The position numbers were made by a program, and so were the translations under genes. The notes under the pieces are model-generated. The model worked only from the letters and a program-made list of their open reading frames with translations, did not search any database and had not been told where the DNA came from. Below are positions 33,124-43,082 of a stretch of DNA of 64,000 nucleotides, piece after piece; within the stretch, counting starts at the first letter, position 1, and each line of letters opens with the position of its first letter. Location: contig JAFEFO010000034.1 of NCBI GenBank assembly GCA_018240565.1, positions 248,001 through 312,000 of the forward strand, given 5' to 3'. This DNA is from Pseudomonadota bacterium (GTDB lineage Bacteria > Pseudomonadota > Gammaproteobacteria > Xanthomonadales > Rhodanobacteraceae).

Positions 33124-33236
33124 GTCATGCCGGCATGGATTGCCGGCATCCAGACTGCACGGATGCCAACCGCGAAAGTGGATTGCGGCTTTACCATCCC
33201 TGGCTTCTGGATTCCGGCAGTCCCTGCCGGAATGAC
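33124..33236. repeat. REPIN-like inverted-pair repeat, copy 5 (nuoF-nuoG gap)
   Basis: The element runs from GTCATGCCGG to CCGGAATGAC, 113 bp. The hairpins are TGCCGGCAT...TTGCCGGCA and TTCCGGCAG/CTGCCGGAA. The core starts CCAGACTGCACGGATGCCA, nearly the same as copy 1, so both have the same orientation. Confidence 0.88.
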
Positions 33237-33248
33237 GAGCAAAGACGC

Positions 33249-34559
33249 TCATGCCGCCACTCCCAATTTTTCATCCAACATCGAATGGCCGTGCTCGACG
33301 TAGTATTCGAACTCGTTCCAGAACTGATGCAGGAAGGCCTGCACCGGCCACGCCGCGGCTTCGCCGAACGCACAGATGGTGTGGCCTTCGATTTGCCCGG
33401 CCACGGCCTTGAGACGATGCAAATCCTCCGGCATGCCGCGGCCTGCGACGATGCGCGAAAGCATGCGATGCATCCAGCCGGTGCCTTCGCGGCAGGGCGT
33501 GCATTGGCCGCACGATTCCATGTGGTAGAACTGGCTGATGCGCTCGCAGGCGCGCACCATGCACGTCGTCTCGTCCATCACGATCACGGCGCCCGAACCC
33601 AAGCCCGAGCCGGCCTTGCCGATCGCGTCGTAATCCATGGTCAGGCCCATCATCACATCAGCCGGCAACACCTTCATCGACGAGCCGCCGGGGATCACCG
33701 CCTTGAGCTTGTGGCCGTTGCGCACGCCGCCGGCCATCGCCAGCAGGTCGGCGAACGGCGTGCCGAGCTTGATCTCGTAATTGCCCGGCTTGTTGACGTG
33801 TCCGGACACGGAAAAAATCTTCGGCCCGCCGTTGTTCGGCTTGCCTTGACTGAGAAACCACTCCGCGCCCTTGCGCAAAATCGCCGGCACCGAGGCATAG
33901 GTTTCGGTGTTGTTGATCGTGGTCGGCTTGCCGTACAGGCCGAATCCGGCCGGGAACGGCGGTTTGAAGCGCGGCCAGCCTTTCTTGCCTTCCAGCGATT
34001 CCATCAGCGCGGTTTCCTCGCCGCAGATGTAGGCGCCGGCGCCCAACGCATTGTGAATGTCGACATCGATGCCGCTGCCTTGGATATTCTTGCCGAGCAG
34101 TCCGGCGGCGTAGGCTTCTTTGAGTGCCTCTTCACAGTGCTCGAACGGCTCATGGTGGAACTCGCCGCGCAGGTAGTTGTAGGCGACGGTGGAACCCGTG
34201 GCGTAACAGGCGATGGCGAGGCCTTCGATCACCGCATGCGGGTTGTAGCGCAGGATGTCGCGATCCTTGCAGGTGCCGGGCTCGGATTCGTCCGAATTGC
34301 ACAAAATATACTTTTGCATCGTGCCCTTGGGCATGAAGCTCCACTTCAGGCCGGTGGGAAAACCCGCACCGCCACGCCCGCGCAGCGAAGACTTCTTCAG
34401 CTCATCGACGATGGTCGCCGGGTCGGGCTTGTCGGCGAGGATCTTCTTCCACGCCTGCCAGCCGCCGGTCTGCACGTAGTTGTCCATCGACCACGGCTTG
34501 TCGAAATGCAGCGTGGTGTAGACGACCTGGTGTTCCTGGGGTGCGGGTCCAACTGCCAT
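33249..34559 (-). CDS. nuoF: NADH-quinone oxidoreductase subunit F
   Basis: The 436-residue subunit binds NADH and FMN and carries cluster N3. The nucleotide motif [13 protein letters not shown] is near residue 60. The cluster ligands are [12 protein letters not shown] near 345-355 and a distal Cys in [15 protein letters not shown] is a few bases upstream of the ATG. It is flanked on both sides by repeats (copies 5 and 6). Confidence 0.97.
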   Translation of the reverse strand: MAVGPAPQEHQVVYTTLHFDKPWSMDNYVQTGGWQAWKKILADKPDPATIVDELKKSSLRGRGGAGFPTGLKWSFMPKGTMQKYILCNSDESEPGTCKDRDILRYNPHAVIEGLAIACYATGSTVAYNYLRGEFHHEPFEHCEEALKEAYAAGLLGKNIQGSGIDVDIHNALGAGAYICGEETALMESLEGKKGWPRFKPPFPAGFGLYGKPTTINNTETYASVPAILRKGAEWFLSQGKPNNGGPKIFSVSGHVNKPGNYEIKLGTPFADLLAMAGGVRNGHKLKAVIPGGSSMKVLPADVMMGLTMDYDAIGKAGSGLGSGAVIVMDETTCMVRACERISQFYHMESCGQCTPCREGTGWMHRMLSRIVAGRGMPEDLHRLKAVAGQIEGHTICAFGEAAAWPVQAFLHQFWNEFEYYVEHGHSMLDEKLGVAA

Positions 34560-34578
34560 TACGTTAACCTTCTAGCTC

Positions 34579-34686
34579 GTCATTCCGGCATGGAATGCCG
34601 GAATCCAGGCGCCACGGATGGCAGCCTGCACGCAACAAAACATTGCATCCTGCGATCTAGATCCCGGCAATCCCTGCCGGGATGAC
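34579..34686. repeat. REPIN-like inverted-pair repeat, copy 6 (nuoE-nuoF gap)
   Basis: The element runs from GTCATTCCGG to CCGGGATGAC, 108 bp. The hairpins are TTCCGGCAT/ATGCCGGAA and TCCCGGCAA...TGCCGGGA. It occupies almost the whole gap between nuoE and nuoF. Confidence 0.88.
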
Positions 34687-34693
34687 ACATAGA

Positions 34694-35221
34694 TTATTTC
34701 AACCCATCCAGAATCTGATCCACTTTTTCCGGCGTCAAGTGTTCGTGGTAATGCCCGTTCACCGCCATCATCGGTGCGCCGCAACAGGCGGCGAGACATT
34801 CCTCTTCCTTCTTCAGGTAGACGCGACCATCCGGCGTGGACTCGCCAACCTTGATGCCAAGTTTTTTCTCGCAATGCTTGAGGATGTCGACGCCGCCATT
34901 GAGCCAGCAACTGATGTTGGTGCACACCGCAACGTTGTTGCGCCCGACCGGGTGGGTTTCGAACATCGAATAGAACGAGGCGACTTCATAGGCCCAGATC
35001 GGCGGCAGGTCCAGGTACTTCGCCACAGCCGCAATGAGTTCGTCGGTCAGGTAACCGTTGTTCTGTTCCTGCGCCTCCATCAGGCCCTGGATCAGCGCCG
35101 AGCGCTTGCGCTCGGGCGGAAACTTCGCCGCCCAATGGTCGATATGCTCGCGCGTGTGCGCGTTCAACGCGACCAGCGGATCGACGTCCTTGACTTCGTT
35201 GTAGTGGCCGGTGGCTTTCAT
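34694..35221 (-). CDS. nuoE: NADH-quinone oxidoreductase subunit E
   Basis: The 175-residue thioredoxin-like subunit binds the 2Fe-2S cluster N1a. The ligands appear as CTNISC around residue 95 and [10 protein letters not shown] around 137. It works with NuoF and NuoG as the NADH dehydrogenase module. Its start overlaps the nuoD stop (ATGA). Confidence 0.96.
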   Translation of the reverse strand: MKATGHYNEVKDVDPLVALNAHTREHIDHWAAKFPPERKRSALIQGLMEAQEQNNGYLTDELIAAVAKYLDLPPIWAYEVASFYSMFETHPVGRNNVAVCTNISCWLNGGVDILKHCEKKLGIKVGESTPDGRVYLKKEEECLAACCGAPMMAVNGHYHEHLTPEKVDQILDGLK

Positions 35222-36471
35222 CGATCAATTTCTCCGAACACCACATCGTAGGTGCCGATCATCGCCACCACGTCGGCGAGCAGGTGACCCTTGACGATCG
35301 CATCCATCGACGACAAATGCACGAAGCCCGGCGCACGCAGGTGCACGCGAAACGGCTTGTTGGCGCCGTCGGAAACGAGGTAACAGCCGAACTCGCCTTT
35401 CGGCGCCTCGACTGCGCAATAGGTTTCACCTGCCGGCACGCAATAGCCTTCGGTGAACAATTTGAAATGATGGATCAGCGCTTCCATGCTCTGCTTCATT
35501 TCCTCGCGCTTGGGCGGCGCGACCTTGTAGTTGTCCACGATCACCGGGCCGGGATTGGCGCGCAGCCACGCCACGCACTGCTTGATGATGCGATTGGACT
35601 GGCGCATTTCTTCCACGCGCACCAGGTAGCGGTCGTAGCAGTCGCCATGGACGCCGACCGGGATGTCGAAATCCATCGCGTCGTACATCGCGTAGGGTTG
35701 CTTCTTGCGCAGGTCCCATTCGATGCCGGAACCACGCAGCATCGGCCCGGTCATGCCCCAGGCCAGCGCCTGTTCGGGCGAAACGACGCCGATGCCGACC
35801 GTGCGTTGTTTCCAGATGCGGTTGTCGGTGAGCAGGGTTTCATATTCGTCGACGCGCTGCGGGAAGTCGTCGGCGAACGCATCGATGAAATCGAGCAGCG
35901 AGCCTTCGCGGCGGGCATTGCGGCGCGCAAGATCCGCACCCTTGTGCCAGCGCGACTCCTTGTGCTGCGGCATTTGCCCGGGCAAATCGCGGTAGACGCC
36001 GCCGGGCCGATAGTAGGTGGCGTGCATGCGCGTGCCGGACACCGCCTCATAGACATCCATCAGTTCCTCACGCTCGCGGAACGCGTACAGGAACACGGCC
36101 ATGGCGCCCAGATCGAGCGCATTGGAGCCGATCCACATCAAATGATTGAGGACACGGGTGATTTCGTCGAACAGCGTGCGGATGTATTGCGCACGCGGCG
36201 GCGGTTCGATGCCCATCAGCGTTTCGATCGCGCGCACATAGGCGTGCTCGTTGCACATCATCGACACGTAGTCGAGGCGATCCATGTAGCCGATCGAATG
36301 ATTGAACGGCTTGGATTCGGCCAGTTTTTCGGTGCCGCGATGCAACAGGCCGATGTGCGGATCGGCATGCACCACGGTCTCGCCGTCCATCTCCAGCACG
36401 AGGCGCAACACGCCGTGCGCGGCCGGATGCTGCGGGCCGAAATTGATCGTGTAGTTCTTGATTTCCTGCAT
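35218..36471 (-). CDS. nuoD: NADH-quinone oxidoreductase subunit D
   Basis: The 417-residue 49-kDa-type subunit lines the quinone site. Conserved segments are [15 protein letters not shown] at the N-terminus, [10 protein letters not shown], and the C-terminal [18 protein letters not shown]. It is a separate protein from NuoC, whereas in E. coli the two are fused. The start at [10 protein letters not shown] lies two bases after the nuoC stop. Confidence 0.97.
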   Translation of the reverse strand: MQEIKNYTINFGPQHPAAHGVLRLVLEMDGETVVHADPHIGLLHRGTEKLAESKPFNHSIGYMDRLDYVSMMCNEHAYVRAIETLMGIEPPPRAQYIRTLFDEITRVLNHLMWIGSNALDLGAMAVFLYAFREREELMDVYEAVSGTRMHATYYRPGGVYRDLPGQMPQHKESRWHKGADLARRNARREGSLLDFIDAFADDFPQRVDEYETLLTDNRIWKQRTVGIGVVSPEQALAWGMTGPMLRGSGIEWDLRKKQPYAMYDAMDFDIPVGVHGDCYDRYLVRVEEMRQSNRIIKQCVAWLRANPGPVIVDNYKVAPPKREEMKQSMEALIHHFKLFTEGYCVPAGETYCAVEAPKGEFGCYLVSDGANKPFRVHLRAPGFVHLSSMDAIVKGHLLADVVAMIGTYDVVFGEIDR

Positions 36472-36473
36472 GC

Positions 36474-37205
36474 TCAGTTCTCCCGCCACTTGTCGGCGGC
36501 TTCGGCACGAGCCTGCATCAGGTCCGAATCGTCGCGCAGCACGCGCGGCACGGTCACGCGCGGCACCACGCTCGTCACCGGTTCGTAGATCACGCGGCCG
36601 AGTTTTTCGTCGAAGCGCACCTCGACGTTGCCGATCAGCGGGAAATCCTTGCGGAACGGATGACCGACGAAACCGTAATCGGTGAGCAGGCGACGCAGAT
36701 CCGGATGGCCTTCGAAGACGATGCCGAACAAGTCGAAGGCCTCGCGCTCGAACCAGTTCGCGGCCGGCCACAACGGCACCAGCGACGGAATCACCGGCAG
36801 CGCATCGTCGGGCGCATGGCAACGCAGGCGTACGCGCGCGTTGTGCGCGATCGAGGTCAACTGCACGATGGCGGCGAAGCGCTTGTGCCCGGCACCGGTG
36901 CGCGGGCGATGGGCCCAGTCGAAACGCCCCGCGGCCTCGCCTTCCACGCCGCGCGAGAAGCCGGTCGAGGTGACGTCGGCCGTGTCCCATTCGACCTGGC
37001 CATAGCCGAGATAGTCCACGCCGCACAGGTCGATGAGTTGCTCGAAGCGGAATTCGGCGGCATCGCGAAGCTGCTGGCCAACCGCAAGCCAGTTCTCCGG
37101 AACGACATCGATGATAGTTTCACCGCGCCATTCGTGCACGGCAGCGATCTTGTCGCCCAGATGCGCGCCAAGTCGCTGCGCCAGGGTGCCGGTGTCCGTG
37201 CTCAT
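36474..37205 (-). CDS. nuoC: NADH-quinone oxidoreductase subunit C
   Basis: The 243-residue 30-kDa-type subunit has the signature [21 protein letters not shown] near residue 155 and the C-terminal HPFRKDFPL motif. It docks NuoD, NuoB and NuoI. The start overlaps the nuoB stop (ATGA). Confidence 0.96.
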   Translation of the reverse strand: MSTDTGTLAQRLGAHLGDKIAAVHEWRGETIIDVVPENWLAVGQQLRDAAEFRFEQLIDLCGVDYLGYGQVEWDTADVTSTGFSRGVEGEAAGRFDWAHRPRTGAGHKRFAAIVQLTSIAHNARVRLRCHAPDDALPVIPSLVPLWPAANWFEREAFDLFGIVFEGHPDLRRLLTDYGFVGHPFRKDFPLIGNVEVRFDEKLGRVIYEPVTSVVPRVTVPRVLRDDSDLMQARAEAADKWREN

Positions 37206-37777
37206 GCGCCGCTCGCCTTCTTGGCGATGGACTCGGTGCGGCGGATTTTCTTCTGCAATTGCAGGATGCCGTAGATCAACGCCTCGGCCGTCGGCGGGCA
37301 ACCCGGCACGTAGATATCCACCGGCACGATGCGATCGCAGCCACGCACGACAGAATACGAATAATGGTAGTAACCGCCGCCGTTCGCGCACGAACCCATC
37401 GAGATCACCCACTTCGGATTCGGCATCTGGTCGTAGACGCGGCGCAAGGCCGGCGCCATCTTGTTGACCAGGGTGCCGGCGACGATCATCACGTCGGACT
37501 GCCGCGGGCTCGGGCGGAACACCACGCCATATCTATCCAGATCAAGGCGAGCAGCGCCGGCGTGCATCATTTCCACCGCGCAACAGGCCAAGCCAAACGT
37601 CATCGGCCACATCGAGCCGGTGCGCGCCCAGTTGAGCAGGGTGTCGACCTGGGTGGTGACGAAGCCGCGCTGCAGCAGCGGATTGTCGCCGCCCGGACGC
37701 AGGATGTCCGCGACCGGGCCGGTCGGCACCGGGTTGTGGAAGAGCTGTTTCTCGACGGTGGTTTCAATCATTCCCAT
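37202..37777 (-). CDS. nuoB: NADH-quinone oxidoreductase subunit B
   Basis: The 191-residue subunit carries the terminal 4Fe-4S cluster N2 that passes electrons to quinone. The ligands are the adjacent cysteines in [11 protein letters not shown], then [11 protein letters not shown] and [11 protein letters not shown]. Two starts are possible: MGMIETT at 37777, which matches related proteins, and the ATG at 37771 that overlaps the nuoA stop as ATGA. Confidence 0.97.
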   Translation of the reverse strand: MGMIETTVEKQLFHNPVPTGPVADILRPGGDNPLLQRGFVTTQVDTLLNWARTGSMWPMTFGLACCAVEMMHAGAARLDLDRYGVVFRPSPRQSDVMIVAGTLVNKMAPALRRVYDQMPNPKWVISMGSCANGGGYYHYSYSVVRGCDRIVPVDIYVPGCPPTAEALIYGILQLQKKIRRTESIAKKASGA

Positions 37778-38133
37778 TCGAGCGCACCCTTCTTCCAGCA
37801 GTATACAAATCCCAAAAGCAGCAACAGCAGGAACATCAGCATTTCGACCAGCGCGACCACGCCGATGTGCTTGAACACCACCGCCCACGGAAACAGGAAG
37901 GCGATTTCCAGGTCGAAGATGATGAACAGGATGGCGATCAGGTAGTAGCGCACGTCGAACTTGGTGCGCGCATCCTCGAAGGCCTCGAATCCGCACTCGT
38001 AGGCATCGGATTTCTCCGCATTCTTGCTGCGCGGACCGAGCAGCGCGCCAATGCCGAGCAAGGCCACGCCGATGCCGCCGGCGACGATCAGGAACAGGAG
38101 AATCGGCAGATATTCCGCCAGCACGGGCAGCAT
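37768..38133 (-). CDS. nuoA: NADH-quinone oxidoreductase subunit A
   Basis: The 121-residue subunit has three membrane helices and the conserved loop segment [23 protein letters not shown]. It is the first gene of the nuo operon. GAGG directly abuts the ATG, which is closer than usual, so a TTG a few codons upstream could be an alternative start. Confidence 0.95.
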   Translation of the reverse strand: MLPVLAEYLPILLFLIVAGGIGVALLGIGALLGPRSKNAEKSDAYECGFEAFEDARTKFDVRYYLIAILFIIFDLEIAFLFPWAVVFKHIGVVALVEMLMFLLLLLLGFVYCWKKGALEWE

Positions 38134-38160
38134 CCTCGTAAGCAACCGCAAAGCCGGGCG

Positions 38161-38190
38161 ATTTTCGCATGCGTGGCGCGCCGCACGCAA
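38161..38190 (-). promoter_or_regulatory. Candidate nuo operon promoter
   Basis: On the minus strand TTGCGT (38190-38185) and GAAAAT (38166-38161) are 18 bases apart. TGC precedes the -10 and resembles an extended -10. It lies between the tRNA-Leu terminator and nuoA, where a promoter is expected. The -10 match is moderate. Confidence 0.45.
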
Positions 38191-38207
38191 TGCAAAAATC
38201 GCGCACA

Positions 38208-38231
38208 CAAAAAAACCCGCTCGCGCGGGTT
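38208..38231 (-). terminator. Intrinsic terminator after tRNA-Leu
   Basis: On the minus strand AACCCGC, a four-base loop and GCGGGTT are followed by more Ts. It lies eight bases past the tRNA 3' end and should separate the tpiA-secG-tRNA transcript from the nuo operon. Confidence 0.85.
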
Positions 38232-38238
38232 CGTTTGT

Positions 38239-38323
38239 TGGTGCCCAAGGGGGGACTCGAACCCCCACGCCTGTCGGCGCTACCACCTCAAGGTAGTGCG
38301 TCTACCAATTCCGCCACCTGGGC
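38239..38323 (-). tRNA. tRNA-Leu (GAG), CCA encoded
   Basis: The 85-base gene has the long variable arm of class II tRNAs (near GCGCCGACAGGCGT). The anticodon loop TTGAGGT is closed by CTACC/GGTAG, giving anticodon GAG. The acceptor stem pairs GCCCAGG with CTTGGGC (one G-T pair) and CCA is encoded. It lies 19 bases after the secG stop, as leuU follows secG in E. coli. Confidence 0.97.
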
Positions 38324-38342
38324 AAGGAGTTGAAATGTGCCG

Positions 38343-38780
38343 TTAGTTCTTTTTCGGCTCCGGCTTGGCGTCGTCCTTCTTTTCCGCCGCGACAGGCGCG
38401 GGCGTCGCCGCCGGTTTGTCGGATGTCGCCGCCGGTGCCGCCGGCACGTCGGACTTGACCGGTGCGGCGGGGGTCGCCACGGGCGCCTTGGCCGGTTCGG
38501 CCGCGCCGACACCGCTCATGATGCCCAGGTCGCTGTTCGGGTTCGCGGTCGGATGCAGGTAAATGCCCATCGCGATGCTGAGGATGAAGAACACCGCCGC
38601 CAGAACCGCCGTCGCGCGCGACAGGAAGGTGGTCGCGCCGCGAGCACCGAAAACGGTGGCCGAAGCGCCACCGCCGAAGCCCGACCCCGCCGCGGCGCCG
38701 TCGCCGCGCTGGAGCAGGATCAGCACGCACATCCCGATCGCGACGAGTACATAGAAGATGTTGAAAATCGTGAGCAACAT
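38343..38780 (-). CDS. secG: Protein translocase subunit SecG
   Basis: The 145-residue subunit of the SecYEG channel has two membrane helices (around residues 1-20 and 55-75) joined by a Gly-rich loop (GSGFGGGASATVFGARG). The tail after residue 90 is a long Ala/Pro/Lys low-complexity stretch, longer than in E. coli SecG. It lies 16 bases after tpiA and just before tRNA-Leu, so the three are probably one transcript. Confidence 0.95.
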   Translation of the reverse strand: MLLTIFNIFYVLVAIGMCVLILLQRGDGAAAGSGFGGGASATVFGARGATTFLSRATAVLAAVFFILSIAMGIYLHPTANPNSDLGIMSGVGAAEPAKAPVATPAAPVKSDVPAAPAATSDKPAATPAPVAAEKKDDAKPEPKKN

Positions 38781-38796
38781 GGGTAATTCCGTTGAT

Positions 38797-39540
38797 TCAG
38801 CCCCGCGCCGCGGCGCAAATGGCCAGGAAATCCGCGGCCACCAGCGAGGCGCCGCCGATCAATCCGCCGTCGATATCCGGCTGGGCGAACAGCCCCACCG
38901 CATTGTCCGGCTTCACGCTTCCGCCATACAGGATCGGCAGCGAGCCGGCGATTTTAGCATCTTCCCGCCGGATTTTGTCACGGATGAAGGCATGCACGGT
39001 CTGCGCCTGGTCCGGCGTGGCGGTGCGCCCGGTGCCGATGGCCCAGACCGGCTCGTAGGCCACCACGGCGCTGGCCAGACTGGCGACGCCACGGCGCGCG
39101 ATGACGGCATCGACCTGCGCGGCGATCACCGCCTCGGTTTGATCGGCATCGCGCTGTTCCAGTGTTTCACCCACGCACAGCACCGGAAGCAATCCAGCGG
39201 CCTGCGCCTGTGCAAACTTCGCGGCGACGACCTCGTTCGACTCGGCGTGGTATTGGCGACGCTCGGAATGCCCGACCAGCGTATGGCGCGCGCCGATGTC
39301 CTTGGCCATCGCCGCGGACACCTCGCCGGTGAACGCGCCCTTGTCATGCGCGCTGACGTCCTGGGCGCCGAAACCGAGCCCGGGATGCGCCGCGATCAAT
39401 TCGGCAAGGTAGACGAACGGCGGGAACACGGCGATCTCGCACGCCATCGCCGGCGCTGCCGCGATCGCGTCCACGAGCGCTCGTGCGCTCGCGCGCGTGC
39501 CGTGCATTTTCCAGTTTCCGGCAACGATCTTGCGACGCAT
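38797..39540 (-). CDS. tpiA: Triosephosphate isomerase
   Basis: The 247-residue TIM barrel interconverts dihydroxyacetone phosphate and glyceraldehyde 3-phosphate. The N-terminal AGNWKMHG lysine, the histidine in LVGHSERR and the glutamate in AYEPVWAIGTG are visible. The phosphate-binding GGSVKPDN and GGLIGGASL loops are present. AAGGAA lies eight bases before the ATG. The gene is divergent from the SDR gene across a 65-bp gap. Confidence 0.97.
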   Translation of the reverse strand: MRRKIVAGNWKMHGTRASARALVDAIAAAPAMACEIAVFPPFVYLAELIAAHPGLGFGAQDVSAHDKGAFTGEVSAAMAKDIGARHTLVGHSERRQYHAESNEVVAAKFAQAQAAGLLPVLCVGETLEQRDADQTEAVIAAQVDAVIARRGVASLASAVVAYEPVWAIGTGRTATPDQAQTVHAFIRDKIRREDAKIAGSLPILYGGSVKPDNAVGLFAQPDIDGGLIGGASLVAADFLAICAAARG

Positions 39541-39569
39541 GCACGGTTTCCTTCGTGATTGGGCCGCAA

Positions 39570-39575
39570 AGCATA
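39570..39575 (-). promoter_or_regulatory. Candidate -10 box for tpiA-secG-tRNA-Leu
   Basis: TATGCT on the minus strand lies 29 bases upstream of the tpiA ATG, with a poor -35 (TTCTAA) 17 bases before it. The -35 would overlap the SDR gene's own -10 box on the other strand. Confidence 0.3.
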
Positions 39576-39593
39576 TCCGAAGCGACCTTTGGT

Positions 39594-39599
39594 TAGAAT
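39594..39599 (+). promoter_or_regulatory. -10-like box abutting the SDR start
   Basis: TAGAAT ends six bases before the SDR ATG, and no Shine-Dalgarno is present. If used, the transcript would be leaderless or nearly so. No good -35 is visible. Confidence 0.4.
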
Positions 39600-39605
39600 C
39601 GCGCC

Positions 39606-40427
39606 ATGACACTCTCCAACTACGCTTCGCGCTTCGCCCTGGTCACCGGCGCTTCGGCCGGCATCGGCACCGCCTTTGCACGTGAATTCGCCGCGCGTGG
39701 CTGCAATCTCGTGCTCACCGCGCGGCGCGAGGACCGCCTGCGCGCGTTGGCGGACGAACTGCGCGCAGCACATGGCGTGCGCGTGGAGTGCATCACCGCG
39801 GATCTGGCCCAGGCATCCGCCGTGGAGGACCTGTGCGCGGAAATCGCGCGCCGCGGCATCGCCATCGACATCCTGGTCAACAATGCCGGCTACGGCGTGC
39901 CGGGCAGTTTCCTCGCGCCATCCTGGCCGACCCATGCGGACTTCATCCGCGTACTCATGACCGTGCCCTGCGAACTGGTCTACAAGCTCCTGCCCGGCAT
40001 GCAACAGCGCGGCTACGGCCGCATCCTCAACATCGCCTCGCTGGCCGGACATGTCCCGGGCTCGGCCGGGCACACCCTGTATGGCGCCTCCAAGGCTTTC
40101 CTGATCAAGTTTTCGCAGTCGCTGGCGCTGGAGAACACCGCGACCGGCGTCAACGTGTGCGCCGTGTGCCCGGGATTCACGTACTCGGAATTCCACGATG
40201 TCAGCGGCACGCGCGGCATCGTCTCGAAGATGCCCAAATGGATGTGGATGGACGCCGCCGACGTCGCCCGCATCGGCGTCGACGCCAGCGAACGTGGCGA
40301 AATCGTCTGCGTCACCGGCCGCGTCAATCGCGCCATCAAATCCCTGTTCAAGCTGCTGCCGGATCGCTTCGCGCTGCGTTCGATGCAGAAACGTTCAAAA
40401 GCGTTTCGAGCACAAAACGACGGCTAG
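39606..40427 (+). CDS. Short-chain dehydrogenase/reductase
   Basis: The 273-residue protein is a classical SDR with the cofactor motif TGASAGIG (residues 14-21), NNAG at 92-95 and the catalytic triad Ser145, Tyr159 and Lys163. Arg residues after the second strand (TARREDR) suggest NADP(H). The substrate cannot be told. The gene stands alone: it is divergent from tpiA and convergent with the oxygenase gene. It may use leaderless translation (see the -10 box just upstream). Confidence 0.88.
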   Translation: MTLSNYASRFALVTGASAGIGTAFAREFAARGCNLVLTARREDRLRALADELRAAHGVRVECITADLAQASAVEDLCAEIARRGIAIDILVNNAGYGVPGSFLAPSWPTHADFIRVLMTVPCELVYKLLPGMQQRGYGRILNIASLAGHVPGSAGHTLYGASKAFLIKFSQSLALENTATGVNVCAVCPGFTYSEFHDVSGTRGIVSKMPKWMWMDAADVARIGVDASERGEIVCVTGRVNRAIKSLFKLLPDRFALRSMQKRSKAFRAQNDG

Positions 40428-40442
40428 GCGCAGGTCGCCTAG
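40424..40442. terminator. Short palindrome spanning both convergent stop codons
   Basis: CTAGGCG and CGCCTAG form a perfect 7-bp inverted repeat around a five-base loop. It includes the TAG stop of the SDR gene and the TAG stop of the oxygenase gene on the other strand. There is no T run, so a role as terminator is only possible. Confidence 0.35.
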
Positions 40443-41389
40443 ATCAGCTTGATCTCGCGCAATCGCTCCTGCAGGTATTCGTGCGCGGTGATCGAAGTGT
40501 CGTAGCGGCGCGGATTGTCCGCCGTCACGCAGCACGGCAGCGGGTCGAGCACCACGTCCGGATTCGGATGCAGGAAATACGGCACCGAATAGCGCGGCTT
40601 GCGCGCATCCGCGCCGGGCGGATTGACGACGCGATGCGTGGTCGAGGGATACACATGGTTGGACAGGCGCTGCAGCATGTCGCCGATGTTCACCACGATG
40701 GTGTCGGCGTCGGAGGTGAACGGCACCCACTCGCCCTTGCGCGATTTGACTTCCAGTCCGGCGCAGCTTGCGCCGACCAGCAAGGTGATGAAGTTGATGT
40801 CCTCGTGCGCGCCGGAGCGCACGTTGGGAACGTCCGGCGCGGTGATCGGCGGGTAGTGGATCGGGCGCAGGATGGAATTGCCGAATTGGGTCTTGTCGGC
40901 GAAAAAATCCTCGGCCAGGCCGATGTGCAGCGCCAATGCACGCAGAACGCGCGAGCCCAGCGCATCCAGCGCGCCGTACAACGCCAGTCCGTGTTCGCGG
41001 AATTCGGGCACGACATCCGGCCACACGTTCGGCGCCATCACCTCCGCGAATTTCGACCCCGGCGGCAATTCGCGGCCGATGTGGTAGAACTCCTTCAAAT
41101 CCGGATAGCGTGAGTCCTTGGCGGTTTCCACGCCAAACGGCGTGTAGCCGCGCGCACCGCCGGTGCCCGGCTGGTGATAGCGCATTTTCGTTTCGGCCGG
41201 CAGCGCGAAGAAGCGCACGAACGCATCATAGGCTCCGTCGATCAAGGCCTGTGGAATGCCGTGGCCACGAATGCCGGCAAAGCCCCATTCGCGGTACGCG
41301 GCGCCGAGTTCGGCGATGAACGCGCCGCGATCCGATTCGAAGCGGCGGATATCGAGTGTGGGGACATGATTGGTCATTTGGGCGTTCAT
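40439..41389 (-). CDS. 2-oxoglutarate/Fe(II) oxygenase, isopenicillin N synthase-like family
   Basis: The 316-residue protein belongs to the non-haem iron family that includes isopenicillin N synthase and plant-type dioxygenases. The N-terminal DIOX_N part ([17 protein letters not shown]) precedes the jelly-roll core. The iron ligands are His195 and Asp197 (GAHEDINF) and His252 (STTHRV); Arg266 and Ser268 in RYSVPYF bind the co-substrate. The actual substrate is unknown. It ends the fab/glmM gene run: the start overlaps the glmM stop (ATGA), although a second ATG four codons later could also be used. Confidence 0.87.
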   Translation of the reverse strand: MNAQMTNHVPTLDIRRFESDRGAFIAELGAAYREWGFAGIRGHGIPQALIDGAYDAFVRFFALPAETKMRYHQPGTGGARGYTPFGVETAKDSRYPDLKEFYHIGRELPPGSKFAEVMAPNVWPDVVPEFREHGLALYGALDALGSRVLRALALHIGLAEDFFADKTQFGNSILRPIHYPPITAPDVPNVRSGAHEDINFITLLVGASCAGLEVKSRKGEWVPFTSDADTIVVNIGDMLQRLSNHVYPSTTHRVVNPPGADARKPRYSVPYFLHPNPDVVLDPLPCCVTADNPRRYDTSITAHEYLQERLREIKLI

Positions 41390-42705
41390 CCTGCCAATTC
41401 TACGACGTCCGCCAACCCCTGCGCGAGGCGGCGCACTTCGGCCGCATCTTCACCTTCCACGGTAACCCGAACCAGCGGCTCGGTGCCCGAGGCGCGCAAC
41501 ACCACGCGGCCGCGGCCACGCAGGTTTTCCTGCACGTCACGCAATGCCGCCTGTACAGGCACGGCCTCGATCGATGCCGCCGCAGCGCGCACGTTGAGCA
41601 TCACCTGCGGCACGCGCTGCACGCCGGCGCGCGCCTGCGCCAGCGTCATGCCCTGCCGCCGCAGCGCATCGAGCACGAGCAAGGCGCTGAGGATGCCGTC
41701 GCCGGTCGATGCATGTTCAAGGCTCAACAAGTGTCCGGAGGCCTCGCCGCCGAGCGTGCCACCGCGTTCCTTGAGCAGTTGCAGCACGTAGCGATCACCC
41801 ACGTTGGCGCGCAGGAACTCGACACCCATCCGTGCAAAGGCGCATTCGATGCCGAAATTCGTCATCGACGTGCCGACGACGGGTCCATGCAACCGACCGC
41901 GCGACTGGGCATCACGCACGAGGATGAACAGCAGGTCGTCGCCATCGGCAAGCTTGCCGTCGGCATCCACCATCTGCACGCGGTCGCCGTCGCCGTCGAA
42001 GGCGATGCCGATGTCCGCGTGCGATTCGCGGACCGCCGCCTGCAGCGCGGCGATGTGCGTCGCGCCGCAATCGCGATTGATGTTCTCGCCGTCGGGTTGC
42101 ACGCCGATGGCATGGACCTGCGCGCCAAGCTCGGCGAAGAGCCGCGGCGCGATCTGGTAGGTCGCTCCATGCGCGCAATCGAGCGCGATGCGCAGGCCGG
42201 ACAAGTCCAGTGCCGGCGCGACGCTGCGGCAATGCGCGGCGTAACGCCCCGCGGCATCTTCCACGCGCTCCGCCTTGCCGATGCGCGCGGATGCATCCGG
42301 CGCCACATCGAGCGCGGCTTCGATCGCCAACTCGGTGGCGTCGTCGAGCTTTTCGCCATTGCCGTCGAAGAACTTGATGCCGTTGTCCCAATAGGGATTG
42401 TGCGAGGCGCTGATGACGATGCCGGCGCTGCCGCGCAATTCCCGCGTGAGAAATGCCACCGCCGGCGTCGGCATCGGCCCGAGCAGGCGCACGTTGGCGC
42501 CGGCGGACGCAAGCCCTGCCTCCAGCGCCGACTCGAGCATGTAACCCGAAACGCGCGTGTCCTTGCCGATGAATACCGGCGCATCGCCGTCATTGGCCAG
42601 CACGCGCCCGGCGGCGCGGCCCAGGCACAACATGAATTCGGCGGTGATCGGCGCTTCGCCCACGCGACCGCGAATGCCGTCGGTACCGAAATAGCGTTTT
42701 TGCAT
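41386..42705 (-). CDS. glmM: Phosphoglucosamine mutase
   Basis: The 439-residue enzyme converts glucosamine-6-phosphate to glucosamine-1-phosphate for UDP-GlcNAc, peptidoglycan and LPS. The N-terminus [11 protein letters not shown], the phosphoserine Ser101 in SASHNP, the metal loop DGDGDR (Asp237/239/241) and the C-terminal [11 protein letters not shown] are all present. The family N-terminus distinguishes it from phosphomannomutase. The start overlaps the pilZ stop by one base. In E. coli glmM lies just upstream of secG; here an oxygenase, an SDR and tpiA come between. Confidence 0.96.
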   Translation of the reverse strand: MQKRYFGTDGIRGRVGEAPITAEFMLCLGRAAGRVLANDGDAPVFIGKDTRVSGYMLESALEAGLASAGANVRLLGPMPTPAVAFLTRELRGSAGIVISASHNPYWDNGIKFFDGNGEKLDDATELAIEAALDVAPDASARIGKAERVEDAAGRYAAHCRSVAPALDLSGLRIALDCAHGATYQIAPRLFAELGAQVHAIGVQPDGENINRDCGATHIAALQAAVRESHADIGIAFDGDGDRVQMVDADGKLADGDDLLFILVRDAQSRGRLHGPVVGTSMTNFGIECAFARMGVEFLRANVGDRYVLQLLKERGGTLGGEASGHLLSLEHASTGDGILSALLVLDALRRQGMTLAQARAGVQRVPQVMLNVRAAAASIEAVPVQAALRDVQENLRGRGRVVLRASGTEPLVRVTVEGEDAAEVRRLAQGLADVVELAG

Positions 42706-43067
42706 CACATCGTGTACGTCGGTTTGTCGGATCCCAGGATTCCCGCCAGGGTCGACTCGATCTTGGTGCGCGCCGCCTCGCCATCGGCCGAATCGTTGAA
42801 CTGCACGCCGATGCCGGCCGCGCGATTGCCCTGCGCGCCACCGGGCGTGATCCACACGATCTTTCCCGGCACCGGCAGGCGATCCTTTTCATCCATCAGC
42901 GTGAGCAGGATGAACACCTCGTCGCCGAGGTTGTAGCGCTTGGCGGTGGGCACGAACAGCCCGCCACCGCGCACGAACGGCATGTAGGCGTTGTACAACG
43001 CCGTCTTGTCCTTGATCGTCAGCGGCAGGATGCCCTGACGCGGCATGGCAGGATTGGGTGCGGCCAT
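42705..43067 (-). CDS. pilZ: PilZ domain protein
   Basis: The 120-residue protein matches the stand-alone PilZ proteins encoded next to holB, which are needed for type IV pilus function in related bacteria. The core segment [41 protein letters not shown] (residues about 35-75) is the PilZ barrel. The canonical c-di-GMP motif (RxxxR and DxSxxG) is not visible, as in Xanthomonas PilZ, so it probably does not bind the nucleotide. GGAG is upstream of the ATG. No tatD gene follows, unlike many holB clusters. Confidence 0.88.
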   Translation of the reverse strand: MAAPNPAMPRQGILPLTIKDKTALYNAYMPFVRGGGLFVPTAKRYNLGDEVFILLTLMDEKDRLPVPGKIVWITPGGAQGNRAAGIGVQFNDSADGEAARTKIESTLAGILGSDKPTYTM

Positions 43068-43082
43068 CGGACTTGCTCCTCG

